A stretch of DNA of 64,000 bases from assembly GCA_002811645.1 (NCBI GenBank), contig PDIP01000011.1, positions 208,099-272,098 of the forward strand, in the 5' to 3' direction. Below, one piece after another: positions 11,147 to 21,314 of the stretch (the stretch's first letter is position 1; each line of letters starts with the position of its first letter). Under the pieces are notes generated by a model. That model did not search any database. It was not told where the DNA came from and saw only the letters and a list, made by a program, of their open reading frames with translations. The position numbers and the translations under genes are program-made. The stretch is from Corallochytrium limacisporum (taxonomy: Eukaryota; Opisthokonta).

Positions 11147-11152
11147 AATAAA
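11147..11152 (+). terminator. Candidate polyadenylation signal for CYB5
   Basis: AATAAA hexamer 317 bases past the CYB5 stop. It is a sequence match only, with no transcript evidence. Confidence 0.35.
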
Positions 11153-11391
11153 TCTGACTTCCCTTTGAACAAGAACGCAATATGTTTAATTGTCAAAAGT
11201 ATTCGAAGGATGTATAGGCCGAGCGCATCCACTGCACTAGGGGACCACGGAATCACTAGGTGGTTTCGTGCAAAAGGGGCATATGACCGATCAAGGGAGG
11301 TAACTGAGCGGAGTATGGTGCACCATGGCGTATACCATGCAGGATTTTCTGCAAGTTTTGGAACCAGCCTTGTTCTTCCGTTCTTCGTGCC

Positions 11392-11397
11392 TTTATT
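11392..11397 (-). terminator. Candidate polyadenylation signal for the m-AAA protease gene
   Basis: TTTATT on the plus strand reads AATAAA on the minus strand, about 150 bases downstream of the protease stop. Confidence 0.4.
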
Positions 11398-11544
11398 CCT
11401 TCTTGTGCTCTGCAATCGGGGTCGGTTTGGCAAAGCTCCTTTTCGTCACATAATCTGATAGCTGATAATTTACTAGGGTGTTTCATTTTGAGTCTACATA
11501 ACGTTTTTCTGATGGTAGCTTGCTTGTTTATGCTGAATGCACTT

Positions 11545-14097
11545 TCATTGCTTAGACTTCGATGACTTCAGATGGGTCTTCTTTACGTACGCTGGCTGGA
11601 AGGGTCCGGTCTCATCATTGCTGCTTGAAGGGCTTCCATCGCCGCCCGTGTCACCTCCGGGGGCCAGCTCCTGTCCGTAGTTTCGAATCTCAGACTCGTA
11701 GGGGTGCTCTTTGTGTCCCCGTTTTTCGCCCAGAATCCGTACAAGGTCCTCGTAGTGCAGAACTTCCTTTTCCAGAAGGACCTCGGCCAGCTTCTTCAAC
11801 CCATCCAGGTGCTCGTGGATAATATTCTTGGTACGATCGTAGGCCTGATCAACTAGGTCCATCACTTCCGCGTCAATGCGCTTGGCAGTTGCATCACTGT
11901 ATGGTTTGACATGCGGATCACGGGGGTCACTCTGAGGCCATGAAATGTTACCAATGTTAGAGTTCATGCCATAGTACGTAATTTGCGAATAGGCCATGCG
12001 TGTGACCTTCTGCAGGTCGTCCGTGGCTCCAGTAGTGATGCGACCAAATATGATCTCTTCGGCGGCACGGCCTCCGAGGGTCATGCACATGCGATCCATC
12101 AGCTCTTCTGTCGAGTACAAGTATTGATCAGTGGGTAGATACTGAGCAAATCCCAAGGCAGCATTGCCACGTGGGATGATGCTGACCTTCAGCACTGGGT
12201 CACAGTGCTCGAGGAACCATCCGACGATGGCATGGCCGGCCTCATGGTTGGCCACAATCTCGCGCTCCTGTGTGCTCAACACGCGGCTCTTCTTCTCCAG
12301 GCCGGCAATAACTCGGTCGCACGCGTAATCGAAATCTGTGCGATCAATGGCTTCTTTGCCCAGGCGAGCTGCATGCAGAGCTGCTTCGTTGCAAACGTTT
12401 GCAATGTCTGCACCGCTAAAGCCTGGTGTCAAGGCAGCCATCCGATCCACTAGAGACTCCACTGGTACTGCCAGCTCCAAGGGACCCAGATGTACCCGGA
12501 AGACATCCTTGCGTTCGTTAATGTTAGGCAGATCGATGGCTACTTGGCGGTCGAAACGTCCGGGCCGTAGCAAGGCCTTGTCCAGAATGTCAACCCGGTT
12601 GGTTGAAGCCAACACCACCACTCCGACAGAAGTGTTGAAGCCATCCATTTCCACAAGCAGTTGATTCAGAGTGTTCTCACGCTCACTGTTGCCACCTTGC
12701 ATACTCGAATTGTTGCGCGCCCGACCAATGGCGTCAATCTCATCAATGAAAATGATACATGGACTATTGCCACGAGCCTGGTTGAATAAATCACGTACAC
12801 GCGCAGGACCAACACCGACAAACATCTCCACAAAATCGGAGCCGCTCATAGAGTAGAACGGCACCTGGGCCTCACCAGCAATGGCCTTCGCCAGCAGGGT
12901 CTTACCAGTACCGGGCGGTCCCACCAATAGCGCTCCCTTGGGCACCTTGGCTCCGAGGCTGGTGAATTTTTCCGGAGTCTTCAGGTATTGCACAAATTCT
13001 AGAACTTCAGCCTTGGCCTCATCCATACCAGCGACATCGCTCAATTTGACCTTGTGCTGACTGGGACTCTGGGCGTTTATAACCGTGGCATTGGCCTTGC
13101 CGAAACTGAAGGGACTGCCTCCCTGCTGTCCACCACTGCCACTTCCGAGACCACCGACACCGCCTCCAACGCCACCACGGACGCGATTCAGCAGCACGAA
13201 ACTGATACCCAGCACAACAATCATCGGAAGCAATGACAGCACCTCACTCAAGAACACATTTTCTTGTTGAAAGGTAATGGGAATCCATTGGTCCAGGGGA
13301 ATATTCAATTCTTCTTGTGCGGCTGTCATTTTTGCCTCAAAGTTCTCGACGCTGCCAATGGTGAACTGGTACGACGGAGTTCCTGGTCGCACAGGCACTT
13401 CCTGCCCCTTAATTATGGCCCCTGGATGTAAATAGACATAGACTGCATCTTTGGCTGCACTGACCTCGAGCTTTTGTACCTCTCCGTTGGCAAGCATTTC
13501 GGTGAAGAACTCCTGCCAGCTGACCTCTCGGCTGCTGCTACCAGAGCCTGCGCTTGGGCTCAACAAAAGCATTGTACCAAAAAGCAGTGCAGGGAAGAGC
13601 AATTGACTCATGTTCGGGGGGTTTGGACTGCCTGGAGGAGGCACGCCCGGTCCCTGGGGCCCGCCTCGATTCCCTTGCGGTGCACCCGGCGGTGGTGGTG
13701 GTGGGGGTCCCTTACGGCTCTGTGATGATGTTCCTGAACTTCCGTGATTTTGCTTTGAACGATGGGCATGCGGTCCCTCCAGCTTACTACCGGGCCGTGT
13801 TCCTCCTGTGGGCTGCTGGCCAAAGAAAGCTTGATTCTGTGTTGTGGAGGATAACTGGCCTTCGCGAGATCTCAACTGCTTGGCCAGATTACGAGGTAAG
13901 CCCGGAGTCTTTCCGTCACTATAGACAAACCGTTCAAAATATTTTGGCGCTGTGATGTTCAATCTACTATTGTAGAACCGCTGTTGGTGTACAACTGCAC
14001 TCTTTGCGTTGTGCACTGCCACACTTCGGGCAGTATTGGCCGCCACTCCATGGACGGCCACCAGTGGTCTACCACGGATTCCCATGCCACACAGCAT
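11545..14097 (-). CDS. Mitochondrial m-AAA protease (FtsH/AFG3L2-Yta12 family)
   Basis: This is an 850-residue ATP-dependent metalloprotease of the mitochondrial inner membrane. The N-terminus is basic and lacks early acidic residues (presequence-like, about 1-45), followed by a Gly/Pro linker. Two membrane segments lie at about 163-181 and 286-304 around an intermembrane-space domain. The AAA module has Walker A GPPGTGKT (393-400), Walker B IIFIDEID (448-455) and an arginine-finger region RPGRFDR (511-517). The zinc protease motif HEAGH (618-622) is intact. Two membrane passes and a matrix-facing catalytic domain define the m-AAA type rather than the single-pass i-AAA type. It degrades unfolded inner-membrane proteins and processes substrates such as ribosomal MRPL32. 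A run of seven prolines (131-137) lies in the presequence-proximal linker. There are two near-adjacent Met codons (1 and 5); I chose the first. Confidence 0.95.
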   Translation of the reverse strand: MLCGMGIRGRPLVAVHGVAANTARSVAVHNAKSAVVHQQRFYNSRLNITAPKYFERFVYSDGKTPGLPRNLAKQLRSREGQLSSTTQNQAFFGQQPTGGTRPGSKLEGPHAHRSKQNHGSSGTSSQSRKGPPPPPPPGAPQGNRGGPQGPGVPPPGSPNPPNMSQLLFPALLFGTMLLLSPSAGSGSSSREVSWQEFFTEMLANGEVQKLEVSAAKDAVYVYLHPGAIIKGQEVPVRPGTPSYQFTIGSVENFEAKMTAAQEELNIPLDQWIPITFQQENVFLSEVLSLLPMIVVLGISFVLLNRVRGGVGGGVGGLGSGSGGQQGGSPFSFGKANATVINAQSPSQHKVKLSDVAGMDEAKAEVLEFVQYLKTPEKFTSLGAKVPKGALLVGPPGTGKTLLAKAIAGEAQVPFYSMSGSDFVEMFVGVGPARVRDLFNQARGNSPCIIFIDEIDAIGRARNNSSMQGGNSERENTLNQLLVEMDGFNTSVGVVVLASTNRVDILDKALLRPGRFDRQVAIDLPNINERKDVFRVHLGPLELAVPVESLVDRMAALTPGFSGADIANVCNEAALHAARLGKEAIDRTDFDYACDRVIAGLEKKSRVLSTQEREIVANHEAGHAIVGWFLEHCDPVLKVSIIPRGNAALGFAQYLPTDQYLYSTEELMDRMCMTLGGRAAEEIIFGRITTGATDDLQKVTRMAYSQITYYGMNSNIGNISWPQSDPRDPHVKPYSDATAKRIDAEVMDLVDQAYDRTKNIIHEHLDGLKKLAEVLLEKEVLHYEDLVRILGEKRGHKEHPYESEIRNYGQELAPGGDTGGDGSPSSSNDETGPFQPAYVKKTHLKSSKSKQ

Positions 14098-15319
14098 GGT
14101 TTATACTATTTGTTCTCTGTGTTGACGGTTGTATTTCTTTAACAAGACATTATAATAGGTTGTGTCCTAATGTTGATAATACATTCTCACCCAACCCGAA
14201 ATAACAACTCACATGGGGGTATGTCCGTCAATGTTTTGAGCAAAAGAATTAAATTCAATGCAGATGATTTATACCTGCACGTAGAATGTTTGATGTGGTA
14301 AATAAGTGACAGGTACTCGAATTTGAGAGCCTGCTCGAGAAGAGCTCTGTACGGAGAGACCCTAGTATTCCGGAAGCGAACGCAGCTTCCCTATCATCTT
14401 CCACATTCCGTGCCCTTTCCCCAACTACAGAACCTCGTCAGGCAACTCGTGCCTTTGCCTCCTTTACCCAAATGGTCGTCAGCCAAGACTTCTGGCGATA
14501 ACACCAGGCAGGTAGCGGAAATGGTCAGACGGTTTTGCTGTTCGTGACGGGCCTAGAATCACAGTACACTCACAGTGGGTGTGCACAGAAAGAAAGGGGT
14601 GTGGGGCGAGAGACTCACAAGCTGGCCTCCGCTGGGACCAATGCCAGGCAATGGGAGTACGAAAGAGACGAGAACTAAAATTCTAGTGCTACGCTGAGAA
14701 ACCCAGATCACTTGCAGAACAAAGAGTCTCTTCGTTCGTCACCGTTGGTCTGTTGACAAAGTGAATAGGGAGCTGTAGCATTTATTACTGATTGTTGAAC
14801 TTCCCGGGAAGGGGGGGAGGGAGAGAAAGAAAGGGGGTCATTCCCTGTGGGTCTGTAGCCGTCTGGCAAACCGAAGTGAATAACTAAAGCCTGATGATTA
14901 TAGCATGAGCCACAAAGATGAATTCAAATTAATTAGAAATTAGAATTTGGATCGGGGTTCAGTTATATTGAATCCGCTCATCTGTCTCCTGGACTGGGAG
15001 TGCTTAGGTGACATCGTTCGCAGCCAGGTTGGCAATGAGTACGGTGTTCAAGTGGAAAAGGTTCACCATGGAAGACCCACGGGCACGGCTGTTCGGATAG
15101 GTGCGTTTGAAATCGTTGCGAGTATTGATCAAGATCTTATGTGAGTACAAGAAATGACAGATGATCCACTGTTCATCATCTACCGAACACTACTATTATA
15201 TCCTGTAAGCTTTGCCTTGTATGGTTGTTGGAACTCAAGAATAGCAAGAGTGGCTCATTCTAAGTGCTCACTACTTGTGATGATTTGTATTCCTGCTGTC
15301 TGCAGACCGGAAGGTACCT
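14098..15319. other. Intergenic: m-AAA protease upstream / GMP reductase downstream
   Basis: 1.2 kb without a supported gene. It has a purine-rich block with a G7 run near 14809-14836. A 65-codon plus-strand frame (14947-15144) directly precedes a GTGAGT donor-like sequence; I have no domain evidence for it. Confidence 0.45.
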
Positions 15320-16372
15320 TCATCCCTTCATAGTGACCGCATCATACACAGGGTTCAGCTGCTGAGACACACGAATGAATGTCGTGCGCTTACTCAAGTC
15401 CTTCAATTGTGAAGCACCTACGTACGTGCAGGCCGATCGTAGTCCTCCCAGAATGTCCTGGATTGTGCCCTTCATGGGGCCCCGGTATGGCACTCGCACG
15501 GTCTTGCCCTCGCTTGCCCGATACTCTGCCACACCGCCGGCATGCTTGTCCATAGCAGTGTCACTGCTCATGCCGTAAAAGAGACGATACTGTTTGCCAT
15601 TCTCCTCTACCAACTCACCGCCGCTCTCGTCATGGCCAGCGAACATTCCACCCAGCATGACAAAGTCAGCTCCAGCTCCGAACGCCTTGGCCACATCACC
15701 TGGGCAAGTGCAACCCCCGTCGGCAATGATGTGTCCTCCCAGACCGTGTGCTGCATCCGCACACTCGATGACTGCACTAAGTTGCGGATAGCCTACTCCA
15801 GTCTTTTTTCGGGTCGTGCATACGCTGCCCGGGCCAATACCGATCTTCACAATGTCGGCACCGCTGAGGATTAGTTCTTCGGTCATCTCTCCTGTCACTA
15901 CGTTACCAGCCATGAGCACATGGTCCGGATAGCGTGCTCGCACCTCACGCAAATGCTGCACAAACCGCTCACTGTATCCGTTGGCGACATCTATGCAAAT
16001 ATACTTGACCTCCGGGCACATGTCAATAATTTTCTGCAGCTTTTCAAAGTCATCCTTGCTCACACCTGTGCTCACACAGACACTGTCCGCCACTTCCGGG
16101 TTCTCATCAAGAAACTGACGCCACTGTTCAGGTTGATAGTGCTTATGGATGGTCACAAACATTTTTGCAGGGGCCAAAGCCTTCGCCACTTCGAAGGTGC
16201 CGGTTGTATCCATGTTGGCGGCAATCACCGGGACGCCATGATACTTATGTTTGGAGTGCTTGAAATGATAGGTACGCTCAAGCTCAACCTCGGAACGGCT
16301 GCTAAGAGCGCTTCGCTTAGGACGCAGCAGGACGTCCTTGTAGTCCAGTTTCACGTCCTGTTCAATACGCAT
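15320..16372 (-). CDS. GMP reductase
   Basis: This 350-residue (beta/alpha)8 enzyme converts GMP to IMP and ammonia with NADPH, recycling guanine nucleotides to the adenine branch. The signature [20 protein letters not shown] is complete, with catalytic Cys185. The [19 protein letters not shown] region typical of the animal-type enzyme follows, then the [19 protein letters not shown] barrel end. The N-terminus ([20 protein letters not shown]) starts as in human GMPR1/2 and the length agrees (345-348). No CBS domain is present, which separates it from IMP dehydrogenase. A single ATG in open context sets the start, and there are no introns. Confidence 0.96.
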   Translation of the reverse strand: MRIEQDVKLDYKDVLLRPKRSALSSRSEVELERTYHFKHSKHKYHGVPVIAANMDTTGTFEVAKALAPAKMFVTIHKHYQPEQWRQFLDENPEVADSVCVSTGVSKDDFEKLQKIIDMCPEVKYICIDVANGYSERFVQHLREVRARYPDHVLMAGNVVTGEMTEELILSGADIVKIGIGPGSVCTTRKKTGVGYPQLSAVIECADAAHGLGGHIIADGGCTCPGDVAKAFGAGADFVMLGGMFAGHDESGGELVEENGKQYRLFYGMSSDTAMDKHAGGVAEYRASEGKTVRVPYRGPMKGTIQDILGGLRSACTYVGASQLKDLSKRTTFIRVSQQLNPVYDAVTMKG

Positions 16373-18143
16373 GTTTACGGGAGTACCGGTGTAAACTATT
16401 GGAGTGTTGTCGCAAACTCGCGGATTCTACCATGCTTTAGAAGGGGACTGCGATCTTTTTCCATCAGATACCTGCCCACTCTCGTTCATCCTCAGGTACC
16501 GCTCACTTACAGGTCTTCAAGGGACACTGTTGTTCACTGGCATCGTCCAAGTGTAGTGACGCAGCTCACCATTCGACAAGTGATGTTTCCCTCCCACTAT
16601 CGCTGCTAACCCTTTGGCATAACTACGAAGGGCGGCTCCGCTCGCTCTCTCCCGCACACTACCCGCCTGTGAACCATGAACAATCAGCCAGCCAGCATAG
16701 AACAGTTGAACCGACGGGAGTAACAATACTAGAGATTCGGGCTCCGAAACTCTCGTTTACGGCTGACGTGTCCAGAGACCGTCCGGACAACCAACGAACT
16801 CTAAAGAGGGGTCTGACACTGAAGGCGGTGGCGCAGGCCCCGTCTCCTATCATCTTCCAGTCTTGTTCGCCTCTGACGCGGTTGACTTCGGCGCCGGTGA
16901 GTCTCTTAAAAATGACGGATTGGAAAAGAAAAGCAGGAACGCGACCGAGTATAAAAAATGGGGGGGGGGGGGCAACACGGAGACCAATTGGTGAATCTCC
17001 CTGCACACAGCGCCTAAGAAAGAAGCAGTGCATCTTGCCTTGTGGGCGCTTGGATGCGAAGAATCCTGTGGTGATGTTTGGGTCCCAGTCCTTTACATTG
17101 CAGCGAGTACCCGTACCACCGGGCATTTGAAGGCTCTATATATATCAAAGGATGACTCGGCCAATCCACGCATCGCTGGTAGCCTCTATATTGCATACCG
17201 CTAAAACTCGACCAGCAGCGAACAATCGACTGTCGAGCGATACCAGTAACCAGGGAAGAAGAAAAGAATAGTCTCGATATACCGCTTTGAAGTGGGAGAG
17301 GGAGCGGGACTCTGATGCAGATTATGTAGCGGTACTGGAATTCGCTGGATTTACAATTTCTAGCGGTGTCGTGTTTGCCTGACGCTGGAAGTATCTCAAT
17401 GCAGTTTCGGATCGGAAGACACTTTGGATACGTGGTGTATGCTTGGTGCCACTTCTGTAGTGACGAATACTTATCAAGCTTGCCCAACAATGGACTCCAA
17501 TAAAGAAGGTGAAGTTTCCACATAAACGTCTTTACGAAAACCCAATCTCAAAGAGGCCCAAGAGCAGCCGAAAGTTCTCAATCTGACCACTGTATCTTCG
17601 TTCTTGTACATTATTAAAAATAATACATGTGAACTCAAAAACACAGAGGTACATACCCAATCATGCAAGTTTATATCGGGATAGCATGCTTGGGTATATT
17701 GACATGAAGGTTGACCTAACGATTATTCATTGAGGGATTCTCTATATTCAATCAGGCCAATGCGCTATATTGGCATACATCAACGAAACACAGAGAACTC
17801 TCACAAATTCAAAATCATACAGGGAAGACAGATGTATTGCACAGTCTAACTGCAAGCAAACTCAGATTTAATGCTATCCATATCCAAGAATTTCAGAAAC
17901 CAAATTTACATTCAATTCCAATATTTCAAAGGCCAAGAGATTCAATATACATGTAAGCAGATTCAAGCTTTTGGGGTCAGAATCTACGGATGCTACGTGA
18001 TTGATCGATCGACAGCTGGCGATATGCGTTCAGTAACCTGCTTTATTGTGAAATAAATCCATCAAAACGATTCTTCATATAGTGTAAGTTTTGGGACGTA
18101 AAAACTGCTCAAGTAGACAGTTGTAAGTGCCTCACATGTTGGT
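16373..18143. other. Intergenic: GMP reductase upstream / GH47 downstream
   Basis: 1.8 kb without a supported gene. A G13 homopolymer at 16960-16972 lies about 590 bp before the GMP reductase start, and a TA-rich run sits at 17138-17147. The right end contains the GH47 3' UTR, including a minus-strand AATAAA at 18042-18047. Confidence 0.5.
18042..18047 (-). terminator. Candidate polyadenylation signal for the GH47 gene
   Basis: AATAAA on the minus strand about 97 bases beyond the GH47 stop. Confidence 0.4.
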
Positions 18144-21100
18144 TTATTGAAATAGTTTGCGTCGCTTAGGTACCCTCTTTCTTCCATTTTGTGCACCCTC
18201 ATCCTCCGGTTGGCCCGCACCACTGCCGTCCATTTTGGCTCCCCCCTTTGCCTTCGTCGCCTTCTTTGTTTCCTGTACGCGATGGACCTTGATCTTACGA
18301 ATCTCTTTTCGCAAGTCTATAGTATTTTGGTCAAGGGCCACGTACCTGGCCTCTGGTTTTAACTCCTCATCGTCCAACTCTGCCTTCCGTAGCTCATACT
18401 CCTTTGAGTATTGCGAAACAACCTCAGTGCGCAACTCCTCAAAGGTTTTAGTCCGGGCCGCATAAGCGCCCGGCCCTGCCTGTGACGCGACGCCCTCACC
18501 AGCACGGAAGTTCGTGTCTACCTTTACGGCGCGATTGTCCAGCAAGAAACGCCAAGGGTAGGATCCATCAGCAACTGATCCTTCGATGGGTAGAGGATGG
18601 GCCTCGGTGTTGAGGACCCAGTGTTCGAGGGATAGAATCTCCTGTCCCTGGTCATCCTCCGCGAACATGAGAAAGAGATACTTCAAGGTCTCCGCTAGGA
18701 AGAATGACTGCATGACGTCCTTGTACAAGACGTTTTGTTCGCCTGCACTTTGATAGGTGTTGTGGAGACCGGTGTAGCCACCACTGGGCACCAGGCACCA
18801 CCGGTTCAGGGCAACAACCACATCTAGAGCCCATTCCCGGTACATTTCGTTGCGTGTGAGGCGCCACATGTAGTAGTAGCTCTCGAGAGTTTCCGGTCGA
18901 AGAATGTACTGGTGTATCATGTCAGTCTTCGCCTTGAGACGACTTCGGGCGGAGCGCATGCCTCGGAAAGCTCGAGCATTGAACACAGCTGGTTTCGTGC
19001 CATCCACCTGGAAAGGCACCGCGTCCGGCATTGCTAGTTCACCGCCATCCCATTCGTCTTCTTCATCACCATCATCGCCCACAACAAAATCAGCACCACC
19101 CTCAAATTCGTGGTTACCTCTGTCATCATCATTGTTCTGATCCAAATCCATGTTGTCCTCGTTGTCATCTGCATTGTCATCGTCCTCTGGGGCACCACCA
19201 ACCATATCACCCAGAACAACCCGTCTTTTGCGCAGCACCCTCTTCCTGTTCCGTTGTTTCTCCTTTTCTTCATCAGAAGGGGATCTTGGCACACCAAACA
19301 CAAGCCGTTCTGCGCCGAGCCCGGAGTCGGCCATGACATAGCTTGCACGACATGTGCGTGTAACCTCTCGACCGAGCTCGAATTGTACCAGTTCTGAGGG
19401 ACGGTCAGTAGCAGGAGGCCCACCAGCGAGGGGGTCTAAGGGCGGGGGCGGTGGAATGTGCGGAACGTTATGCATCAGACTGTAGTAGGCACCCATGGCA
19501 AACATACCGCCAGCAAAGCAGGCCAGATGCTCCATCTGTGGCTTAACGCTGCCCAGAATTCCCTTTCTAGCATTATTCTCTGCAAGATATATCCAAGATT
19601 CGAAGCCCAATTCCTTCATGGCCTTCTTCTCAGGAACCACCTCCGCGAATCCATATTCTTCGAGGGCTACAGCTTCCTGCTCCATAACCAAGTACTCAAT
19701 CATATGTGGCAGAGTGAGATCATAGAAATGCTTTGGGCTGTCATCTTTGAACCCTGACATGACCCATTCCTTCAAGAGATACTCGTAGGTACTGTCGGCC
19801 ATGCCTCCAAGTGTGAACCACTTGTCCTTCCAGATGCCTTTCTTGTAATCCAATGAAGAAGGAAGCAGTCCTCGCGGGTGCACGTTGCGGTACAAAAAGT
19901 TCCGGATGTGATCCGATGTAGAAATGTACTTCTCATCACCAGTGGCACCGCTGAGGTAGCGGAACTCAAGACTCAGAGTGCTAAACTCACTCAAACCCGC
20001 TATATCCTTGGGGTGGTACTGGGATTTCCTGGCCTTCCTGCGAGTGAAATCAATCTCACCCATGGGAATACCAGTCTTTGTATGGAAAGCAGGAGCCAAG
20101 CGATCTGTGATATCTGCAGCCGTGGCGAGGAAGAGTTCATCACCGGTAAGACTATGAGCCGACACCAGACCTCCCACCATTCGAATAATTGTCTCAAATA
20201 CCGACACTCCAGCAAAGTTCCAATCTTCTGCCGGGGTTTGCTCACCGGTATTTTTCATTTGCTGGTTTTCGATAGCAGCCGAGTCACCCTGGCGTTTGGG
20301 GTTCTGTTTCTTTCTCTGCTCCGAACGAGCCTGTCCTCGATTCCCGTCTTGACCACCACCCATCTGTCCCTCCACCATCCCACCCCGCAGAGACCGTACT
20401 CCCTCACGAACGCCAGCCTGTGCAGGCGTAGCCGAAGTGACCTTCAGATTGCCATAGTCTAGGTCGTTGGCTATAAAATCCCGGGCCTGTAGCACTTCAT
20501 CCTTCAGTTCCATAATGATCAGCGTACTTAATGCATCCACGATAGTGGCACCGACTTTGACGCCACCATACAGATCATTAGTGCCCTCCTTAGCCAAGGG
20601 TTTAAGTTCGTTCTCTCCCCAAGCGTACTTGACATACCCCGCCCACGCGTGCTGTGTCATGCGCTTGATGACTGCAGCCACCTGGGCGTGGTTGCACTCA
20701 TTCTCATCTTCTGTGCCACAGAGAGCCCTCCGACCATCACGGCCGATGTGCTGGAGTTCCAGTGTCCGCGGATCAGATTCAAGCGTACCAACAACGGGCA
20801 AGCGCTTCTGAGGCCTACGATTAATCTTGAATTCGTGAAATTTTGACATGTTTTCACGGGAGGTGTCACCAAGCATCATCATGTCATGATTCTCTTTCAT
20901 CTGTCTCTCGAGATCCGCAAATGCGTAGTCTTCACCGGCCTCCCATATTTGTTCTGGCGGTGGCCGCGGCGGCTGGTAGGAACCGTCATCATCACGGCCC
21001 AGAGGCATGTACGGTCGCTTAATCTGATGCTTTCCATTGTCGTCAACAAAGTCATCCAATTGGGCAGGTACCGGGTCGTGTGGGTCGTATACTCTATAGT

Positions 21101-21314
21101 TTCCAGGATCGTAGAAGGTCTCACTGAATGTATCACTAAGACTTTCTTGTGACCCGAAGATAAATAGGTAGACGAGCACAAATAGGACAGCACCCACTAT
21201 TAAGTTTTTCCACGGTAAACGTCCAACATGTGGTGATTTCCATGCAGTGGCCTTTTCCTTACCATTGTTGTAGATCGGAATGCGTTCCCGGTGCTTTGCC
21301 GGAAAGATCATCAT
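18144..21314 (-). CDS. GH47 class I alpha-1,2-mannosidase with acidic insertion
   Basis: This 1,056-residue type II membrane protein has a basic cytosolic tail and a membrane anchor at about 37-53. It is a class I alpha-1,2-mannosidase trimming Man9GlcNAc2 in the ER or early Golgi. All key GH47 residues are visible: the acidic residue in VFETII (Glu374), Asp507 in MADSTYEYLLKEW, His596, Glu808 in LRPETLES and the calcium-binding threonine in NTEAHPLP (Thr903). The conserved cysteine pair is Cys599/Cys655. Unusual features are a Gln/Gly-rich insertion (about 300-362), an extra acidic and basic segment of roughly 120 residues (about 678-798) just before the catalytic RPE motif, and a charged C-terminal tail of about 145 residues. 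Typical enzymes have 600-700 residues. The motif set fits ER mannosidase I or Golgi mannosidase IA better than EDEM. I expect it to be active. Confidence 0.93.
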   Translation of the reverse strand: MMIFPAKHRERIPIYNNGKEKATAWKSPHVGRLPWKNLIVGAVLFVLVYLFIFGSQESLSDTFSETFYDPGNYRVYDPHDPVPAQLDDFVDDNGKHQIKRPYMPLGRDDDGSYQPPRPPPEQIWEAGEDYAFADLERQMKENHDMMMLGDTSRENMSKFHEFKINRRPQKRLPVVGTLESDPRTLELQHIGRDGRRALCGTEDENECNHAQVAAVIKRMTQHAWAGYVKYAWGENELKPLAKEGTNDLYGGVKVGATIVDALSTLIIMELKDEVLQARDFIANDLDYGNLKVTSATPAQAGVREGVRSLRGGMVEGQMGGGQDGNRGQARSEQRKKQNPKRQGDSAAIENQQMKNTGEQTPAEDWNFAGVSVFETIIRMVGGLVSAHSLTGDELFLATAADITDRLAPAFHTKTGIPMGEIDFTRRKARKSQYHPKDIAGLSEFSTLSLEFRYLSGATGDEKYISTSDHIRNFLYRNVHPRGLLPSSLDYKKGIWKDKWFTLGGMADSTYEYLLKEWVMSGFKDDSPKHFYDLTLPHMIEYLVMEQEAVALEEYGFAEVVPEKKAMKELGFESWIYLAENNARKGILGSVKPQMEHLACFAGGMFAMGAYYSLMHNVPHIPPPPPLDPLAGGPPATDRPSELVQFELGREVTRTCRASYVMADSGLGAERLVFGVPRSPSDEEKEKQRNRKRVLRKRRVVLGDMVGGAPEDDDNADDNEDNMDLDQNNDDDRGNHEFEGGADFVVGDDGDEEDEWDGGELAMPDAVPFQVDGTKPAVFNARAFRGMRSARSRLKAKTDMIHQYILRPETLESYYYMWRLTRNEMYREWALDVVVALNRWCLVPSGGYTGLHNTYQSAGEQNVLYKDVMQSFFLAETLKYLFLMFAEDDQGQEILSLEHWVLNTEAHPLPIEGSVADGSYPWRFLLDNRAVKVDTNFRAGEGVASQAGPGAYAARTKTFEELRTEVVSQYSKEYELRKAELDDEELKPEARYVALDQNTIDLRKEIRKIKVHRVQETKKATKAKGGAKMDGSGAGQPEDEGAQNGRKRVPKRRKLFQ

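Larger units (their letters stand above)
10830..11544. other. Convergent 3' intergenic region (CYB5 / m-AAA protease)
   Basis: This 715 bp region lies between two converging stop codons. It carries an AATAAA on the plus strand at 11147-11152 for CYB5 and a minus-strand AATAAA at 11392-11397 for the protease, so the 3' UTRs probably approach or overlap. No gene is supported. Confidence 0.55.
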
